A stretch of DNA of 35,432 nucleotides from Candidatus Butyricicoccus stercorigallinarum (lineage in GTDB: Bacteria; Bacillota; Clostridia; Oscillospirales; Butyricicoccaceae): assembly GCA_019112985.1 (NCBI GenBank), contig DXIG01000122.1:1-35432 (forward strand), written 5' to 3'. The notes beneath the pieces were generated by a model. That model did not search any database. It worked only from the letters and a program-made list of their open reading frames with translations, and had not been told where the DNA came from. Each line of letters begins with the position of its first letter. The stretch's first letter is position 1. A program made the translations under genes and the position numbers. Positions 1 through 8,081 of the stretch are shown in pieces.

Positions 1-50
1 CCTCCCCCGGCGCCGCGGCCGTTTGGTTACAAAAACTCTGTCGAAAAGGG

Positions 51-79
51 TTCCTTCCTCGCCCGGAATCCAGTATAAT
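51..79 (+). promoter_or_regulatory. Possible sigma-A promoter for the ABC exporter genes
   Basis: A perfect TATAAT -10 hexamer lies at 74-79. Seventeen bases upstream, 51-56 reads TTCCTT, which matches the -35 consensus only at its first two positions. The element is well placed to drive the ATPase gene that begins at 137. The weak -35 keeps confidence low. Confidence 0.35.
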
Positions 80-136
80 AAAAAGACAACTTTCCACAGC
101 GTGCGCGCTGTGACGAAACGGAAAGGGAGAGTCATC

Positions 137-1024
137 GTGAGTATTATCAACGTCAGCGGCCTGACCTGCGATTACGGGCGCGGCCGCGGTGTGTTTGACC
201 TGCATTTCACCGTAGAACCCGGCGAGGTCTTCGGATTTCTCGGCCCCAACGCCTCCGGCAAGACGACGACCATCCGGCACCTGATGGGCTTCGCCAAGCC
301 GGCCTCAGGCACCTGCCAGATCGAGGGGCGCGACTGCTTCACCTCCGCCGCCGTCATCCAGCAGACGCTCGGCTATCTGCCGGGCGACATCAGCCTGTTT
401 TCCGAGATGAGCGGCCGGGCATTCCTGTCCTTCATGGCGAAATACCGCGGCATGAAGACCACGGGGCGCGCCAAGGAGCTGGCCGAGCGCTTTGAGCTGG
501 ACGTGCGCCAGCCCATCCGCCGGATGTCCAAGGGCGCCAGACAGAAGCTGGCGCTGGTGTGCGCCTTTCTGCACGACCCGAGCATCCTGATTTTGGACGA
601 GCCGACGGCGAGCCTCGATCTGCTCATGCAGCACGCGTTCATCGACCTGATTTTGGAGGAAAAAAAGCGCGGCAAGACGATTCTCATGTCGTCCCACCGC
701 TTCAGCGAGGTGGAGAAAACCTGTGACCGCATCGGCATTCTCAAGCAGGGCCGGCTGGCGACCGTCTCCTCGCTGGACGAGCTGCGCCAGACCGAGCGGC
801 GCGTCTATATCGTCACGCTGGAAAACGAGGAGGCCGCACAGGCGCTCCAGCGGGAAAACGTCCACGTCATCTCGGCCGAAGGGCGCGTGCTCAAGCTCGC
901 CGTCTACCGCGACCTGCGCAGCCTGTTTTCCATTTTGGTCAACTACCCGGTCATGACGCTGGACAACGCCGGGCAGAGCCTGGAGGAAATTTTCCTGCAT
1001 TATTACGGAGGTGAGGACGCATGA
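137..1024 (+). CDS. ABC transporter ATP-binding protein
   Basis: This 295-residue protein is the nucleotide-binding subunit of an ABC exporter; it hydrolyses ATP on the cytoplasmic face to drive the permease encoded next to it. Visible motifs are Walker A GPNASGKT (residues 36-43), a variant signature MSKGARQK, Walker B ILILDEPTASLD (ending near residue 158) and an H-loop SSH. An accessory C-terminal domain of about 80 residues follows, as in ABC-2 drug, lantibiotic or Na+ export ATPases. I chose the GTG at 137 because AAAGGGAG precedes it by a few bases; an in-frame upstream ATG at 23 has no ribosome site and adds a basic tail not seen in the family. The stop overlaps the permease start (ATGA), so the two are translationally coupled. 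The substrate cannot be told. Confidence 0.9.
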   Translation: MSIINVSGLTCDYGRGRGVFDLHFTVEPGEVFGFLGPNASGKTTTIRHLMGFAKPASGTCQIEGRDCFTSAAVIQQTLGYLPGDISLFSEMSGRAFLSFMAKYRGMKTTGRAKELAERFELDVRQPIRRMSKGARQKLALVCAFLHDPSILILDEPTASLDLLMQHAFIDLILEEKKRGKTILMSSHRFSEVEKTCDRIGILKQGRLATVSSLDELRQTERRVYIVTLENEEAAQALQRENVHVISAEGRVLKLAVYRDLRSLFSILVNYPVMTLDNAGQSLEEIFLHYYGGEDA

Positions 1025-1818
1025 ATTTTCCGCTGTTCCGCTACAGCTGCAAGCGCGCGTTTCCGCTGTGGCTGGTGTTCACCGCGCTGATGTGCGCCTA
1101 TACCTTCGCCGTCGTGCGCATGTACGACCCCGTGGCGGGCGCGGCGCTGACCGAGCTGGCCGCGTCGCTGCCGCAGACCATGACCGTGCTCGGCATGGCG
1201 AGCTACGACAACACATTTACCGCGTTCATCGTCAATTATCTGTACGGCATGCTGATGCTGGCGCTGCCGATGCTGTTCACCATCCTGCTGTCCACACAGC
1301 TGATGGCACGGCACATCGCGCGCGGCACGATGTGCTATCTGCTCGCCTCGCCCAATTCGCGCAAGACCATCGCGGCGACCCAGCGCAATGTGCTCCTGTT
1401 CTATCTGTTTCTCATGCTCGCGCTGTGCTGCGGCGCGACGGTCGTGCTGTGCGAGTATTTCTACCCCGGACAGCTCGCCGTGCGGCACTTTTTGCTGCTC
1501 ACCGCCTGCGTGTTCGCGTTGCAGCTCGCCCTCGCGTCCGTGTGCTTCTTCTTTTCCTGTAAGTGCAGCGGCACGGGGCGCGCGATGACGTGCAGCGCGG
1601 CGGCCTGCCTGCTGTTTTACACGCTCCGCCTGCTCGCCAACCTCGGCGGCCCGCTCGAGTATCTGCGCTACGTCACCCCTTACACGCTGCTCGACCCGGC
1701 GGGCATTTTGCAAAGCGACCTGCGCGCCTGCCTGCTGCCGCTGGTTCTGCTGGTTCTCGCCGTCGCGCTGTTCGCGCTGGCGAGCCGCACCTTCCGCAAG
1801 CGCACGATGCCATTTTGA
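1021..1818 (+). CDS. ABC-2 type transporter permease
   Basis: A 265-residue hydrophobic protein with about six membrane segments (near residues 15-33, 65-92, 120-145, 153-178, 190-208 and 238-256) and no soluble domain. This is the usual shape of an ABC-2 family permease that partners a single ATPase. It starts inside the last codon of the ATPase gene, so the two should form one membrane complex. A 7-bp inverted repeat (1809-1815 with 1823-1829) spans the stop codon but lacks a T-run, so it may stabilise the message rather than terminate it. Family membership is inferred from topology and partner; the substrate is unknown. Confidence 0.8.
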   Translation: MNFPLFRYSCKRAFPLWLVFTALMCAYTFAVVRMYDPVAGAALTELAASLPQTMTVLGMASYDNTFTAFIVNYLYGMLMLALPMLFTILLSTQLMARHIARGTMCYLLASPNSRKTIAATQRNVLLFYLFLMLALCCGATVVLCEYFYPGQLAVRHFLLLTACVFALQLALASVCFFFSCKCSGTGRAMTCSAAACLLFYTLRLLANLGGPLEYLRYVTPYTLLDPAGILQSDLRACLLPLVLLVLAVALFALASRTFRKRTMPF

Positions 1819-1876
1819 TCCCAAATGGCCGCGCCGAGCTTGACGCATCCGTTCGCAAAAAAGGAGGAAGTCCATC

Positions 1877-2698
1877 ATGAACGTAACATCTGTCTGCGGT
1901 GTATCCTTCAGTCCCACGGATAACACCCGAAAAGTGACCAATCGAATCGCCCAAACGCTGGCCGGGCTGCTGCACGTGCCCTGCCGCGAAATCGCATGGA
2001 CGCTGCCGCAGGAGCGCGCCGCCGTCCAACACTTTGCGCCGGCCGAGCTGGTCGTGGTGGGCGCCCCGACGTATGCCGGAAAGCTGCCCAACAAAATCCT
2101 TCCCGACTACCAGAACAACCTGAAGGCGGACGGCGCGCTGGCGGTGGGCGTCGTCACCTTTGGCAACCGCAGCTTTGACAACTCCCTGGCCGAGCTCTGC
2201 TGCACGCTGGAGGCGAACGGCTTCCACACGGTCGCCGGCGGCGCCTTTGTGGGAACGCACGCCTTCTCCGACGCGCTCGCCACCGGGCGGCCGAACGACG
2301 CCGACTGGCGCGAGATCGATGCGTTTGCCGAAAAAATCGCCGCAAAAGTCCAGAGCCTGACGCAAATCCCCGCGCCCATCGCGGTCAGCGGAGACGCCAG
2401 TGCGCCCTATTATGTGCCGAAGGAGACGGACGGACAGCCCGCCAAGTTCCTGAAGGCAAAGCCGCAGACGCACCGCGACCGCTGCACGGGCTGCGGCCTC
2501 TGCGCCCGCCTGTGTCCGATGGGCTCCATCGAGCTGGGCGATCCCACGCAGGTGACCGGCATCTGCATCAAATGCCAGCGCTGCGTGCGCAGCTGTCCCG
2601 CGCAGGCGAAATACTTCGACGATCCGGCGTTCCTGTCGCACGTGCAGATGCTGGAGCAGAATTTCTCGCGCGGCGCGGAAAATTATATGGCGGTGTGA
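1877..2698 (+). CDS. EFR1-type flavodoxin / 2[4Fe-4S] ferredoxin fusion
   Basis: A 273-residue fusion. Residues 1-160 are flavodoxin-like: a Gly/Ser/Thr phosphate-loop region near the N-terminus, then VVVGAPTYAGKLP and VVTFGNR, typical of FMN binding. The C-terminal part carries two CxxCxxCxxxC clusters, C203/C206/C209/C213 and C230/C233/C236/C240, each expected to bind a [4Fe-4S] cluster. This is the EFR1 ferrodoxin family, a presumed cytoplasmic electron carrier of anaerobes. A strong GGAGGA site precedes the ATG, 58 bp after the ABC permease, so it may be the third gene of that unit. A strong terminator follows at 2738-2780. The redox partner is unknown. Confidence 0.87.
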   Translation: MNVTSVCGVSFSPTDNTRKVTNRIAQTLAGLLHVPCREIAWTLPQERAAVQHFAPAELVVVGAPTYAGKLPNKILPDYQNNLKADGALAVGVVTFGNRSFDNSLAELCCTLEANGFHTVAGGAFVGTHAFSDALATGRPNDADWREIDAFAEKIAAKVQSLTQIPAPIAVSGDASAPYYVPKETDGQPAKFLKAKPQTHRDRCTGCGLCARLCPMGSIELGDPTQVTGICIKCQRCVRSCPAQAKYFDDPAFLSHVQMLEQNFSRGAENYMAV

Positions 2699-2737
2699 CG
2701 CGGCCTCCGGCTGCGGCATCCTCCGGCACGAGACACG

Positions 2738-2780
2738 GCGGGCAGGGCTTCCCCACGCGGGTTGCCCTGCCCGCTTTTTT
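2738..2780 (+). terminator. Intrinsic terminator after the EFR1 gene
   Basis: A perfect 11-bp GC-rich stem (2738-2748 with 2764-2774) with a 15-nt loop is followed by six Ts. It closes the ABC/EFR1 transcription unit. Confidence 0.85.
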
Positions 2781-3217
2781 GCCGCCCCAGCCCCTCTGTT
2801 TGCCGCGCCGATTTGCAGGCCGGGCGGCGAAATCCGCCACATCTTACCGCCCCATCCGGCGCCGCGCACAGCGCCCGCGCGTCCCGCTGCACGGCGCGTA
2901 TTTCCCAAACGGACAGGCCGTTTTTCGCGCAATCCAGCGGCAAAAAGTTCCGTTTTTCGCGCGTTGCGCCATATTCACCGTCTTAGCGCCCGCGATAAAT
3001 TCTTGGTGCCGTGAAGGTTATCTTTGTGCACATTCCCAAATTATGGTCCGTAAATTTGTGCACTTTTCCGTTTTGCTTTCAAACATTTAACGAATTTATG
3101 TTGAATAATGCTCTATGATTTCCTTCATTGTTCGTTTAAAATACAAGCATAGCAGAAAACGCACCGACAAGTCGGCGGGGTTTCACACCGGCCGCCGCAT
3201 GGAGGAATTTCTAAGTT
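2781..3217. other. Intergenic region with a direct-repeat pair before the acyltransferase gene
   Basis: I see no gene here. The first half is GC-rich; the second half (from about 2990) is clearly AT-rich, as expected of a promoter region. TTTGTGCAC occurs twice, at 3023-3031 and 3055-3063, 32 bp apart (about three helical turns), each containing the palindrome GTGCAC. A weak promoter candidate is TTGCTT at 3073-3078 with TATGTT at 3097-3102 (18-bp spacer). The repeats lie just upstream of it, where an activator or repressor could bind. Confidence 0.4.
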
Positions 3218-4522
3218 ATGAAGACAATTTGCAAAGATCCCGTACTCAACGTGGATACCTATGGCAATATTTTTATGTACGCAACCCACCGCGACCTGAC
3301 CACCTCGCCGCGGCACATCATCCGCATGAGCGAGCCGGTTCGCCCCGAGCTGTTGCAGCAGGCGCTTGAGCTGGCGCTCGTCCGTTTCCCGCAGATGGCC
3401 GTCGGCCTGACGCGCGGCGATACCGCATATTCCTATCGTTACATCGACAAACCGCCGGTCGTCCTGCCGTTCCAGAACCACCTGTCCCCCTACTGGATGG
3501 GCTCGGCGGACACCAACGGCTACCTGTTCCTGTGCGGCTACTGCCGCAACACCATCATCATGGAATACCAGCACTGTACCTGCGACGGACACGGCTTTGA
3601 CGAGTTCATCCGCAGCGTGCTGTTTGAATACCTCACGCTGTGCGGCCACGCGGTCACCAACGACGGCACCATCCGCACACGTGAGACGGAATTCGATCCG
3701 AGGGAATGTGAGGATGCGTTCGAGCTGCTCAACGACGTGCCGCGCTCCGGCGCAAACCACCATCCGGACATCCCCTCGTTCCATATGCCGGAATATGACA
3801 GCACCACGGACGCCAACGAGCTGGTCACGGAGATCGCCTTCCCGTTCTCCCAGCTCAAGGCGTTCACGAAGAAGAACGGCGGCACGCCGATGACCTTCGT
3901 CATGACGGCGCTCGCCCGCTCGATGCATCTGACCTACAACGCCGACGAGGCGATTGTGGCGGAGATTCCGATGGATCTGCGCCCGCTCGTGCCCAGCCCG
4001 ACGACCCACTTCTTCGTCTCGCTGCTCGACCTGCCGTTCCTGCCGGAGTACTACAACCTGTCGTTCGCCGAGGCCTGCCGCCGCTGCAGCGACTACTTCA
4101 ACACCCAGCGCACGCTGGAGCACAGCGCCTGGTGGGCAAAGCAGAACGGCGACAACGTCTTTGCCATTCACAATTCGGATATGCCGATCGCGGAGAAGGA
4201 AGCGGCCATGCGCAAGCGTGCGCGCAACTACATCCGCCGCGACAGCTTCATCCTGACCAACATCGGCGCGCTGCACCTGCCGGAGAGCATGCAGCCGTAT
4301 GTGCTCGATTACAGCGCGATTCTGCCGTGCGCCTACCAGCCGTGGGGCGTGCTGGTCAGCTCGTACAACGGCTACCTGAAGATCACGCTCGCCCAGCGCG
4401 ACCACAACATCAACCTGGTGCGCAATCTGCTTGACACGCTGGCGGGCACGGGCGTCCGCGCTTCCACCTATTCCTATCCGTTCCACACGACGCGCTACGA
4501 CGGCAGATATCTCGATCGATAA
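3218..4522 (+). CDS. CAT-like / condensation-fold acyltransferase, function unknown
   Basis: A 434-residue protein resembling the chloramphenicol acetyltransferase/condensation superfamily (alcohol O-acetyltransferase-like branch). The key signature is the HxxxDG active-site motif at H119-C120-T121-C122-D123-G124; the upstream half has the PELLQQALELALVRFP helix typical of these enzymes, and FVMTALARS and YNGYLKITLAQRDHNI occupy the places of the second-lobe motifs. There is no adenylation or carrier domain here or next door, so it is a stand-alone enzyme rather than part of an NRPS. GGAGG at 3201-3205 is a rather distant ribosome site (12 nt). The gene is monocistronic, with its own upstream region and a terminator at 4555-4584. 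Acyl donor and acceptor cannot be read from the sequence. Confidence 0.7.
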   Translation: MKTICKDPVLNVDTYGNIFMYATHRDLTTSPRHIIRMSEPVRPELLQQALELALVRFPQMAVGLTRGDTAYSYRYIDKPPVVLPFQNHLSPYWMGSADTNGYLFLCGYCRNTIIMEYQHCTCDGHGFDEFIRSVLFEYLTLCGHAVTNDGTIRTRETEFDPRECEDAFELLNDVPRSGANHHPDIPSFHMPEYDSTTDANELVTEIAFPFSQLKAFTKKNGGTPMTFVMTALARSMHLTYNADEAIVAEIPMDLRPLVPSPTTHFFVSLLDLPFLPEYYNLSFAEACRRCSDYFNTQRTLEHSAWWAKQNGDNVFAIHNSDMPIAEKEAAMRKRARNYIRRDSFILTNIGALHLPESMQPYVLDYSAILPCAYQPWGVLVSSYNGYLKITLAQRDHNINLVRNLLDTLAGTGVRASTYSYPFHTTRYDGRYLDR

Positions 4523-4554
4523 CGATTTTTCCCTTCCCAACGATAGATCCATCC

Positions 4555-4584
4555 AAAAAACCGGACTTCGCAGTCCGGTTTTTT
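4555..4584 (+). terminator. Intrinsic terminator after the acyltransferase gene
   Basis: An 8-bp perfect stem (4560-4567 with 4572-4579) with a TCGC loop is flanked by six As on the left and six Ts on the right, so it could work in both directions. Confidence 0.88.
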
Positions 4585-4592
4585 GCTGCGCA

Positions 4593-4622
4593 AAAACGGG
4601 CGCGCCGTCTCCGGCACGCCCG
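4593..4622 (-). terminator. Intrinsic terminator of the yitT-eamA unit
   Basis: Read on the minus strand, a 12-bp stem containing one G-U wobble and a GAGA loop is followed by five Ts (the As at 4593-4597). It lies 11 bp after the EamA stop codon and back-to-back with the plus-strand terminator. Confidence 0.75.
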
Positions 4623-4632
4623 TCTTCCCTGT

Positions 4633-5067
4633 TCACTTCCAGTTGACGAGAATCAGTCCCGCCACGCACAGCGCCGCGCCGAGCAGCTGGTGCGCGCGCA
4701 GACCCTCGTGATAGCACAGCACGCCGATGACCAGCAGCAGCACGGCGACCGCCAGATTGGCGGTCAGCGACGCGACGCTGATGCCCCAGCCCGCGCGGTA
4801 CAGATACAGAAAGCCGGATTCCAACCCGACAATCGCCAGGCCGAGCGCGGCGCTCGTCCAGTTGAGGCGGGACAGGCTGTGCACCAGCCCGGCGCCGCCC
4901 GCCGTCGCCAGATACAGCGCGAACGCGGTCGCCGCGCCCACCAGATAGGTCACGACGAGCGACAGAAACGGGTTGACCGCCGCGGGCGTGCGGTTGGAAA
5001 TCAAATGATAGGTTGTGTTGGACGCGATGACCAGCAGCAGCGGCCAGATCTCCCCCCACATCCGCAT
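4633..5067 (-). CDS. EamA-family (half-size DMT) membrane protein
   Basis: A 144-residue, very hydrophobic protein with about five membrane segments. It ends with a GAALCVAGLILVNW segment typical of the last helix of an EamA domain. Full-length DMT metabolite transporters have two such domains; this has one, so it would act as a dimer, as small multidrug-resistance-like members do. An AGGAGG site lies 5 nt before the ATG at 5067; a second in-frame ATG two codons later is possible. It starts 25 bp after the YitT gene and probably shares its promoter (5772-5800) and the terminator at 4593-4622. Substrate unknown. Confidence 0.72.
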   Translation of the reverse strand: MRMWGEIWPLLLVIASNTTYHLISNRTPAAVNPFLSLVVTYLVGAATAFALYLATAGGAGLVHSLSRLNWTSAALGLAIVGLESGFLYLYRAGWGISVASLTANLAVAVLLLVIGVLCYHEGLRAHQLLGAALCVAGLILVNWK

Positions 5068-5092
5068 TCCCTCCTCCTGTCCGGCGCCGGAT

Positions 5093-5713
5093 TTACGCCG
5101 GTCTGCGAATTTTTTGCATCATGCCGATCACCTGCCCGGAGAGCACCACGGTGAGCAGCGAATAGGCGATGCGCTGCGGCGGGATGTAGCTCAGCGACAG
5201 CACAAGCACGACGACGTCGCTCGTCAGGTAAATCCATTTCAGGTTGATGCGCGTCACATGCGCGAGGCTCATCGCCAGCGCGTCGTCGCCGCTCACCGCA
5301 CCGCCGGCGCGCACACAGACGCCCGTGCCGATGCCGACGAACAGCGCGCCGAGCACAGCCGCCGCGAGCGGCATGTCCGCCAGCTGCGGCCACAGCGGCT
5401 CGAAGCACTCCCAAAAGCCGTAGGAGACGGAAAAGGCCGCCGTCGCCACGAGCGAATAGGCGAGAAACGACCGCCCGAGCAGCTTCCAGCCCACTGCATA
5501 GCACAACAGATTGAGCAGCCCGCCGGAGATCGACGGGGAAATATCCCACCAATGCTCCAGCAGCAGTGTCAGACCGAGCACGCCGCCCTCCGTCACGCCG
5601 GATAGGCTGTGCACCTGGTACAGTCCGAACGCGAGGAACGCACTGCCGCACACAATCATGGCGCACGATTTCGCCCGCAGGCGCGGCAGCAGCGCAAACG
5701 GTTTGTTTTTCAT
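5093..5713 (-). CDS. YitT-family integral membrane protein
   Basis: A 206-residue protein of the YitT/YczE membrane family (DUF161 type), with about five or six membrane segments. Family-like features include GVTEGGVLGLTLLLEH near the N-terminus, LLNLLCYAVGWKLLGRSFLAYSL in the middle, and a glycine-rich VRAGGAVSGDDALAMSL segment. It lacks the cytoplasmic DUF2179 domain that many YitT proteins carry at the C-terminus. I chose the ATG at 5713, preceded by AAAGGA, over a longer frame that would run into the promoter. It is the first gene of a two-gene unit with the EamA protein. The biochemical role of the family is not established. Confidence 0.8.
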   Translation of the reverse strand: MKNKPFALLPRLRAKSCAMIVCGSAFLAFGLYQVHSLSGVTEGGVLGLTLLLEHWWDISPSISGGLLNLLCYAVGWKLLGRSFLAYSLVATAAFSVSYGFWECFEPLWPQLADMPLAAAVLGALFVGIGTGVCVRAGGAVSGDDALAMSLAHVTRINLKWIYLTSDVVVLVLSLSYIPPQRIAYSLLTVVLSGQVIGMMQKIRRPA

Positions 5714-5771
5714 GATATCGAAAGTCCTTTCTGCAAATTTCTGCAAATTTGGGTGGATGCACATGTCAAAA

Positions 5772-5800
5772 ATTATAGCATACGCCGCCGGACAATGCAA
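5772..5800 (-). promoter_or_regulatory. Sigma-A promoter for yitT-eamA
   Basis: On the minus strand, TTGCAT (5795-5800) and a perfect TATAAT (5772-5777) are 17 bp apart. An extended -10 (TATGC just before TATAAT) is present. The stretch GCGTATGCTATAAT is identical in the pit promoter. Two tandem copies of CTGCAAATTT (5731-5750) lie in the leader between the promoter and the start codon. Confidence 0.8.
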
Positions 5801-5820
5801 GCGGCCGGCTTTTCGCGCTC

Positions 5821-5880
5821 CAAAAGTGCAAAAAAAGACCTCTGCCGCCCGCAGGCCGAAGAGGTCTTTCGCACCGGAAC
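5821..5880 (-). terminator. Long terminator hairpin, family copy 1 (after pit-DUF47)
   Basis: On the minus strand, a 9-bp AAAGACCTC/GAGGTCTTT stem (5834-5842 with 5861-5869) with a 3-bp inner helix is followed by a run of Ts. It lies 10-70 bp after the DUF47 stop. The same hairpin, with its flanking bases, recurs at 7945-8012 and 8380-8446. Confidence 0.8.
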
Positions 5881-5890
5881 GGCGTCCCGG

Positions 5891-6514
5891 TCAGGAGTTT
5901 TTCATGATGACGCTTTCGACGACATCTGCTACGTGCTCGCACGCATCGGCGCACTTTTCCAGATACAGATAGATCTCCCGCAGCGCGATGATCTCCAGCG
6001 CGTCGCGCCCGGAGCCGTGCAGCTGATACATGTTGGCGATGAACGCGCGGTCCGCCTCTTCCTCCATCGTATTGATCTTGACCACATAGCTGTGCAGCTT
6101 TTTGGAGCGCTTGAAGTTGGAGAACTCCAGCAGCATCTCGTGCACCTCTTCGCAGCAGCGGCAGACGATGCGCACCAGATCCACCGCCTCCGGCGGGATG
6201 GACTGAATCCGGCTGTAGTAGATGCGGATGAGGACGTCCTCCAGCTTGTCGGTCACCTCGTCAATGTTCTGCCCCAGCATCAGAATGTCTTCCCGCTCGA
6301 TCGGCGTCACAAACGCCTTGGCCAGCGTGTTGACCAGCACGTGCTTTTGCTTGTCGGCCTCGTGCTCAATCGCGTGGATTTCATCCAGGCGCTGCGAAAC
6401 CGTGCCCGCGTCGAAGTGTTCCATGGTCTCCGCCAGCAGCTGCGCGGCCTGGCAGGAATACGCAGAGCAGGCGGCAAACGTGTCAAAATAAAAGGCATCT
6501 TGTTTTTTGGACAT
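5891..6514 (-). CDS. DUF47 (PhoU-like) protein, partner of the Pit permease
   Basis: A 207-residue, mostly helical, charged cytoplasmic protein. Blocks such as HAIEHEADKQKHVL, PIEREDILMLGQNIDEVTDKLED and INTMEEEADRAF match the PhoU-like DUF47 family, whose E/D-rich ExxxD repeats are thought to bind metal. Members are found beside Pit phosphate transporters and are believed to regulate them. It lies directly downstream of pit (93-bp gap). The start at 6514 is preceded by GGGAGG 7 nt away. That ribosome site lies inside a short hairpin-forming repeat (6517-6546) that also occurs at 8348-8377, so the hairpin may affect translation. The terminator is at 5821-5880. Confidence 0.88.
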   Translation of the reverse strand: MSKKQDAFYFDTFAACSAYSCQAAQLLAETMEHFDAGTVSQRLDEIHAIEHEADKQKHVLVNTLAKAFVTPIEREDILMLGQNIDEVTDKLEDVLIRIYYSRIQSIPPEAVDLVRIVCRCCEEVHEMLLEFSNFKRSKKLHSYVVKINTMEEEADRAFIANMYQLHGSGRDALEIIALREIYLYLEKCADACEHVADVVESVIMKNS

Positions 6515-6516
6515 AT

Positions 6517-6546
6517 TGTTTCCTCCCGGGATGGCACCCATCCTCA
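6517..6546 (-). repeat. Short hairpin repeat, copy A1 (DUF47 leader)
   Basis: A 30-bp segment matches 8348-8377 at 24 of 30 positions. On the minus strand it forms GGATGG-GTG-CCATCC, followed at once by the GGGAGG ribosome site of the DUF47 gene. In the second copy the stem is kept through a U-G wobble. Confidence 0.55.
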
Positions 6547-6607
6547 AATCAGCAGCCGGCGCAAAACCGGCGCGCGGTTTCTCTCATCCTTCCGCCCGGC
6601 GGCGCGG

Positions 6608-7660
6608 TCAGAACAGCGCCACGAACAGCTTCGCCATGACAAAGCTGATCAGGCCGCAGCCGGGGAACGTGAAAATCCATGTCAGCACCATGTCCTTGAC
6701 GACGCCGAAATTGATGGCGGACAGGCGCTTGACCGCACCGACGCCCATAATGGCGGTCGTCTTCGTGTGCGTCGTGGACACCGGAATGCCGAACAGGCTG
6801 GAATACAGCAGGCACAGCGCGGCGGACAGGTCGGCGGAAAAGCCCTGATATTTTTCCAGCTTGACCATATCCATGCCCACCGACTTGATGATCTTTTCTC
6901 CGCCGACGCTGGTGCCCGAGCCCATGACAAAGCTGCACAGCAGCATCAGCCAGACAGGAATGGCGATGCCGCTGACGCTCTCCTGTCCGTTGGAAAACGC
7001 GATTCCCAAAAACAGCACGCCGATGAATTTCTGGCCGTCCTGCGCGCCGTGCATGAAGCTCATGGCGGCGGCGCCGAAAATCTGCGCGCCCTGGAAAAAG
7101 CGGTTGGTCTTGCGGCGGTCCATATTCTGGCAGATCAGGGTCACGGCCTTGCACACGAGCCAGCCGGTGGCGAAGCCGAGCGCCAGGCTGAGCACCAGAC
7201 CGTACAGCACCTTGACCCACTCCTGCATGTTGACGCCGCTGACGCCGTTGTGAATGGCAATCGCCGCGCCGGTGATGCCCGCAATCAGGCTGTGGCTCTC
7301 GCTGGTGGGGATGCCGAACATCGACGCGCCCACGCTGTAGACGACGATGGAGAACAGCGCCGCGCACAGCGCGATCAGCGCCTCGCGCGTGTTGCCGCCG
7401 AAGTCGACCATGTTGCTGATGGTGGACGCGACCGAGCTGTTGATCTGCGTCATCACAAAAACGCCCAGAAAGTTGAACACCGCGCTCATCCAGATCGCAC
7501 TCCGGACGCCCATACAGCGCGTGGCGATACAGGTGGCAATGGCGTTGGGCGCATCCGTCCAGCCATTGACGAAAATCACGCCCAGGGTCAGCAGGACTGT
7601 AATCATCAAAATGGGATTGGAAAAAACAGCCTGTATAAACGAAGCAAATGATATTTCCAT
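6608..7660 (-). CDS. pit: Inorganic phosphate transporter, Pit family
   Basis: A 350-residue membrane protein with about ten hydrophobic segments. It has the two Pit signature regions: NGWTDAPNAIAT near residue 35, and the inverted-repeat counterpart FMHGAQDGQKFIG in the second half, plus SESHSLIAGITGAAI and PVSTTHTKTTAIMG. Pit proteins are low-affinity symporters taking up phosphate or metal-phosphate across the cytoplasmic membrane. The ATG at 7660 is preceded by GAAAGGA. The gene is first in a two-gene unit with the DUF47 protein and has a strong promoter about 230 bp upstream (7887-7915), leaving a long leader. I saw no recognisable Pho box. Confidence 0.92.
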   Translation of the reverse strand: MEISFASFIQAVFSNPILMITVLLTLGVIFVNGWTDAPNAIATCIATRCMGVRSAIWMSAVFNFLGVFVMTQINSSVASTISNMVDFGGNTREALIALCAALFSIVVYSVGASMFGIPTSESHSLIAGITGAAIAIHNGVSGVNMQEWVKVLYGLVLSLALGFATGWLVCKAVTLICQNMDRRKTNRFFQGAQIFGAAAMSFMHGAQDGQKFIGVLFLGIAFSNGQESVSGIAIPVWLMLLCSFVMGSGTSVGGEKIIKSVGMDMVKLEKYQGFSADLSAALCLLYSSLFGIPVSTTHTKTTAIMGVGAVKRLSAINFGVVKDMVLTWIFTFPGCGLISFVMAKLFVALF

Positions 7661-7886
7661 ATGAGTTCCTTTCGGCACTGTGCGCCGGAGCGGTGGGATG
7701 CGGGCGATTTTTCGCGTATATTTGCGGCAGCATTCGCGCAAAACCGCGAAGAATCTGCTTTTTTGTGCGCTAAAATACGCCCGGAAGAGATACCCTGCGC
7801 ATGCTCGCCAAGTCCTCTCCCGCACCGCACCATCCTCCGGTCATCCGGCGGTCGTTTTACAAACGGGTATATATCATACACTATGC

Positions 7887-7915
7887 ATTATAGCATACGC
7901 GGGCAGGGGATACAA
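7887..7915 (-). promoter_or_regulatory. Sigma-A promoter for pit-DUF47
   Basis: On the minus strand, TTGTAT (7910-7915) and TATAAT (7887-7892) are separated by 17 bp, with the same GCGTATGC extended -10 context as the yitT promoter. The predicted leader is more than 200 nt long. Confidence 0.78.
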
Positions 7916-7944
7916 GCGCGCGGCCGTTACGTCTGTGTTTCAAT

Positions 7945-8012
7945 CTGCCGCCCGCCGGTTTCGGCGCGCAAAAAAAGACCTCTGCCGGCATGCGGCCGGA
8001 GCGGTCTTTCGT
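7945..8012 (-). terminator. Long terminator hairpin, family copy 2
   Basis: On the minus strand, AAAGACC/GGTCTTT plus an inner CCGGC/GCCGG helix is followed by seven Ts. It lies about 70 bp after the small membrane-protein gene (8082-8300) and should terminate it. It aligns with 8380-8447 almost throughout, including about 20 bp of left flank. The rest of 7661-8081 holds the pit leader and promoter and nothing else I can identify. Confidence 0.75.
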
Positions 8013-8081
8013 GTGAAAGCGCAGCCACACAGAGCGAAAGAAAGGGGAAACCCAGGCAGACGCAGTGCAGCTGCCGCCGCT

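Noticed and set aside
5731..5750. Tandem CTGCAAATTT pair as a CRISPR or operator array
   Set aside because: Only two adjacent decamers without spacers; more likely a chance duplication in the yitT leader.
5609..7651. Long plus-strand open frame of 680 codons opposite the DUF47 and pit genes
   Set aside because: It crosses two well-recognised minus-strand genes, a terminator and a promoter, has low-complexity His/Gln/Arg-rich translation and no ribosome site. It is a GC-driven shadow.
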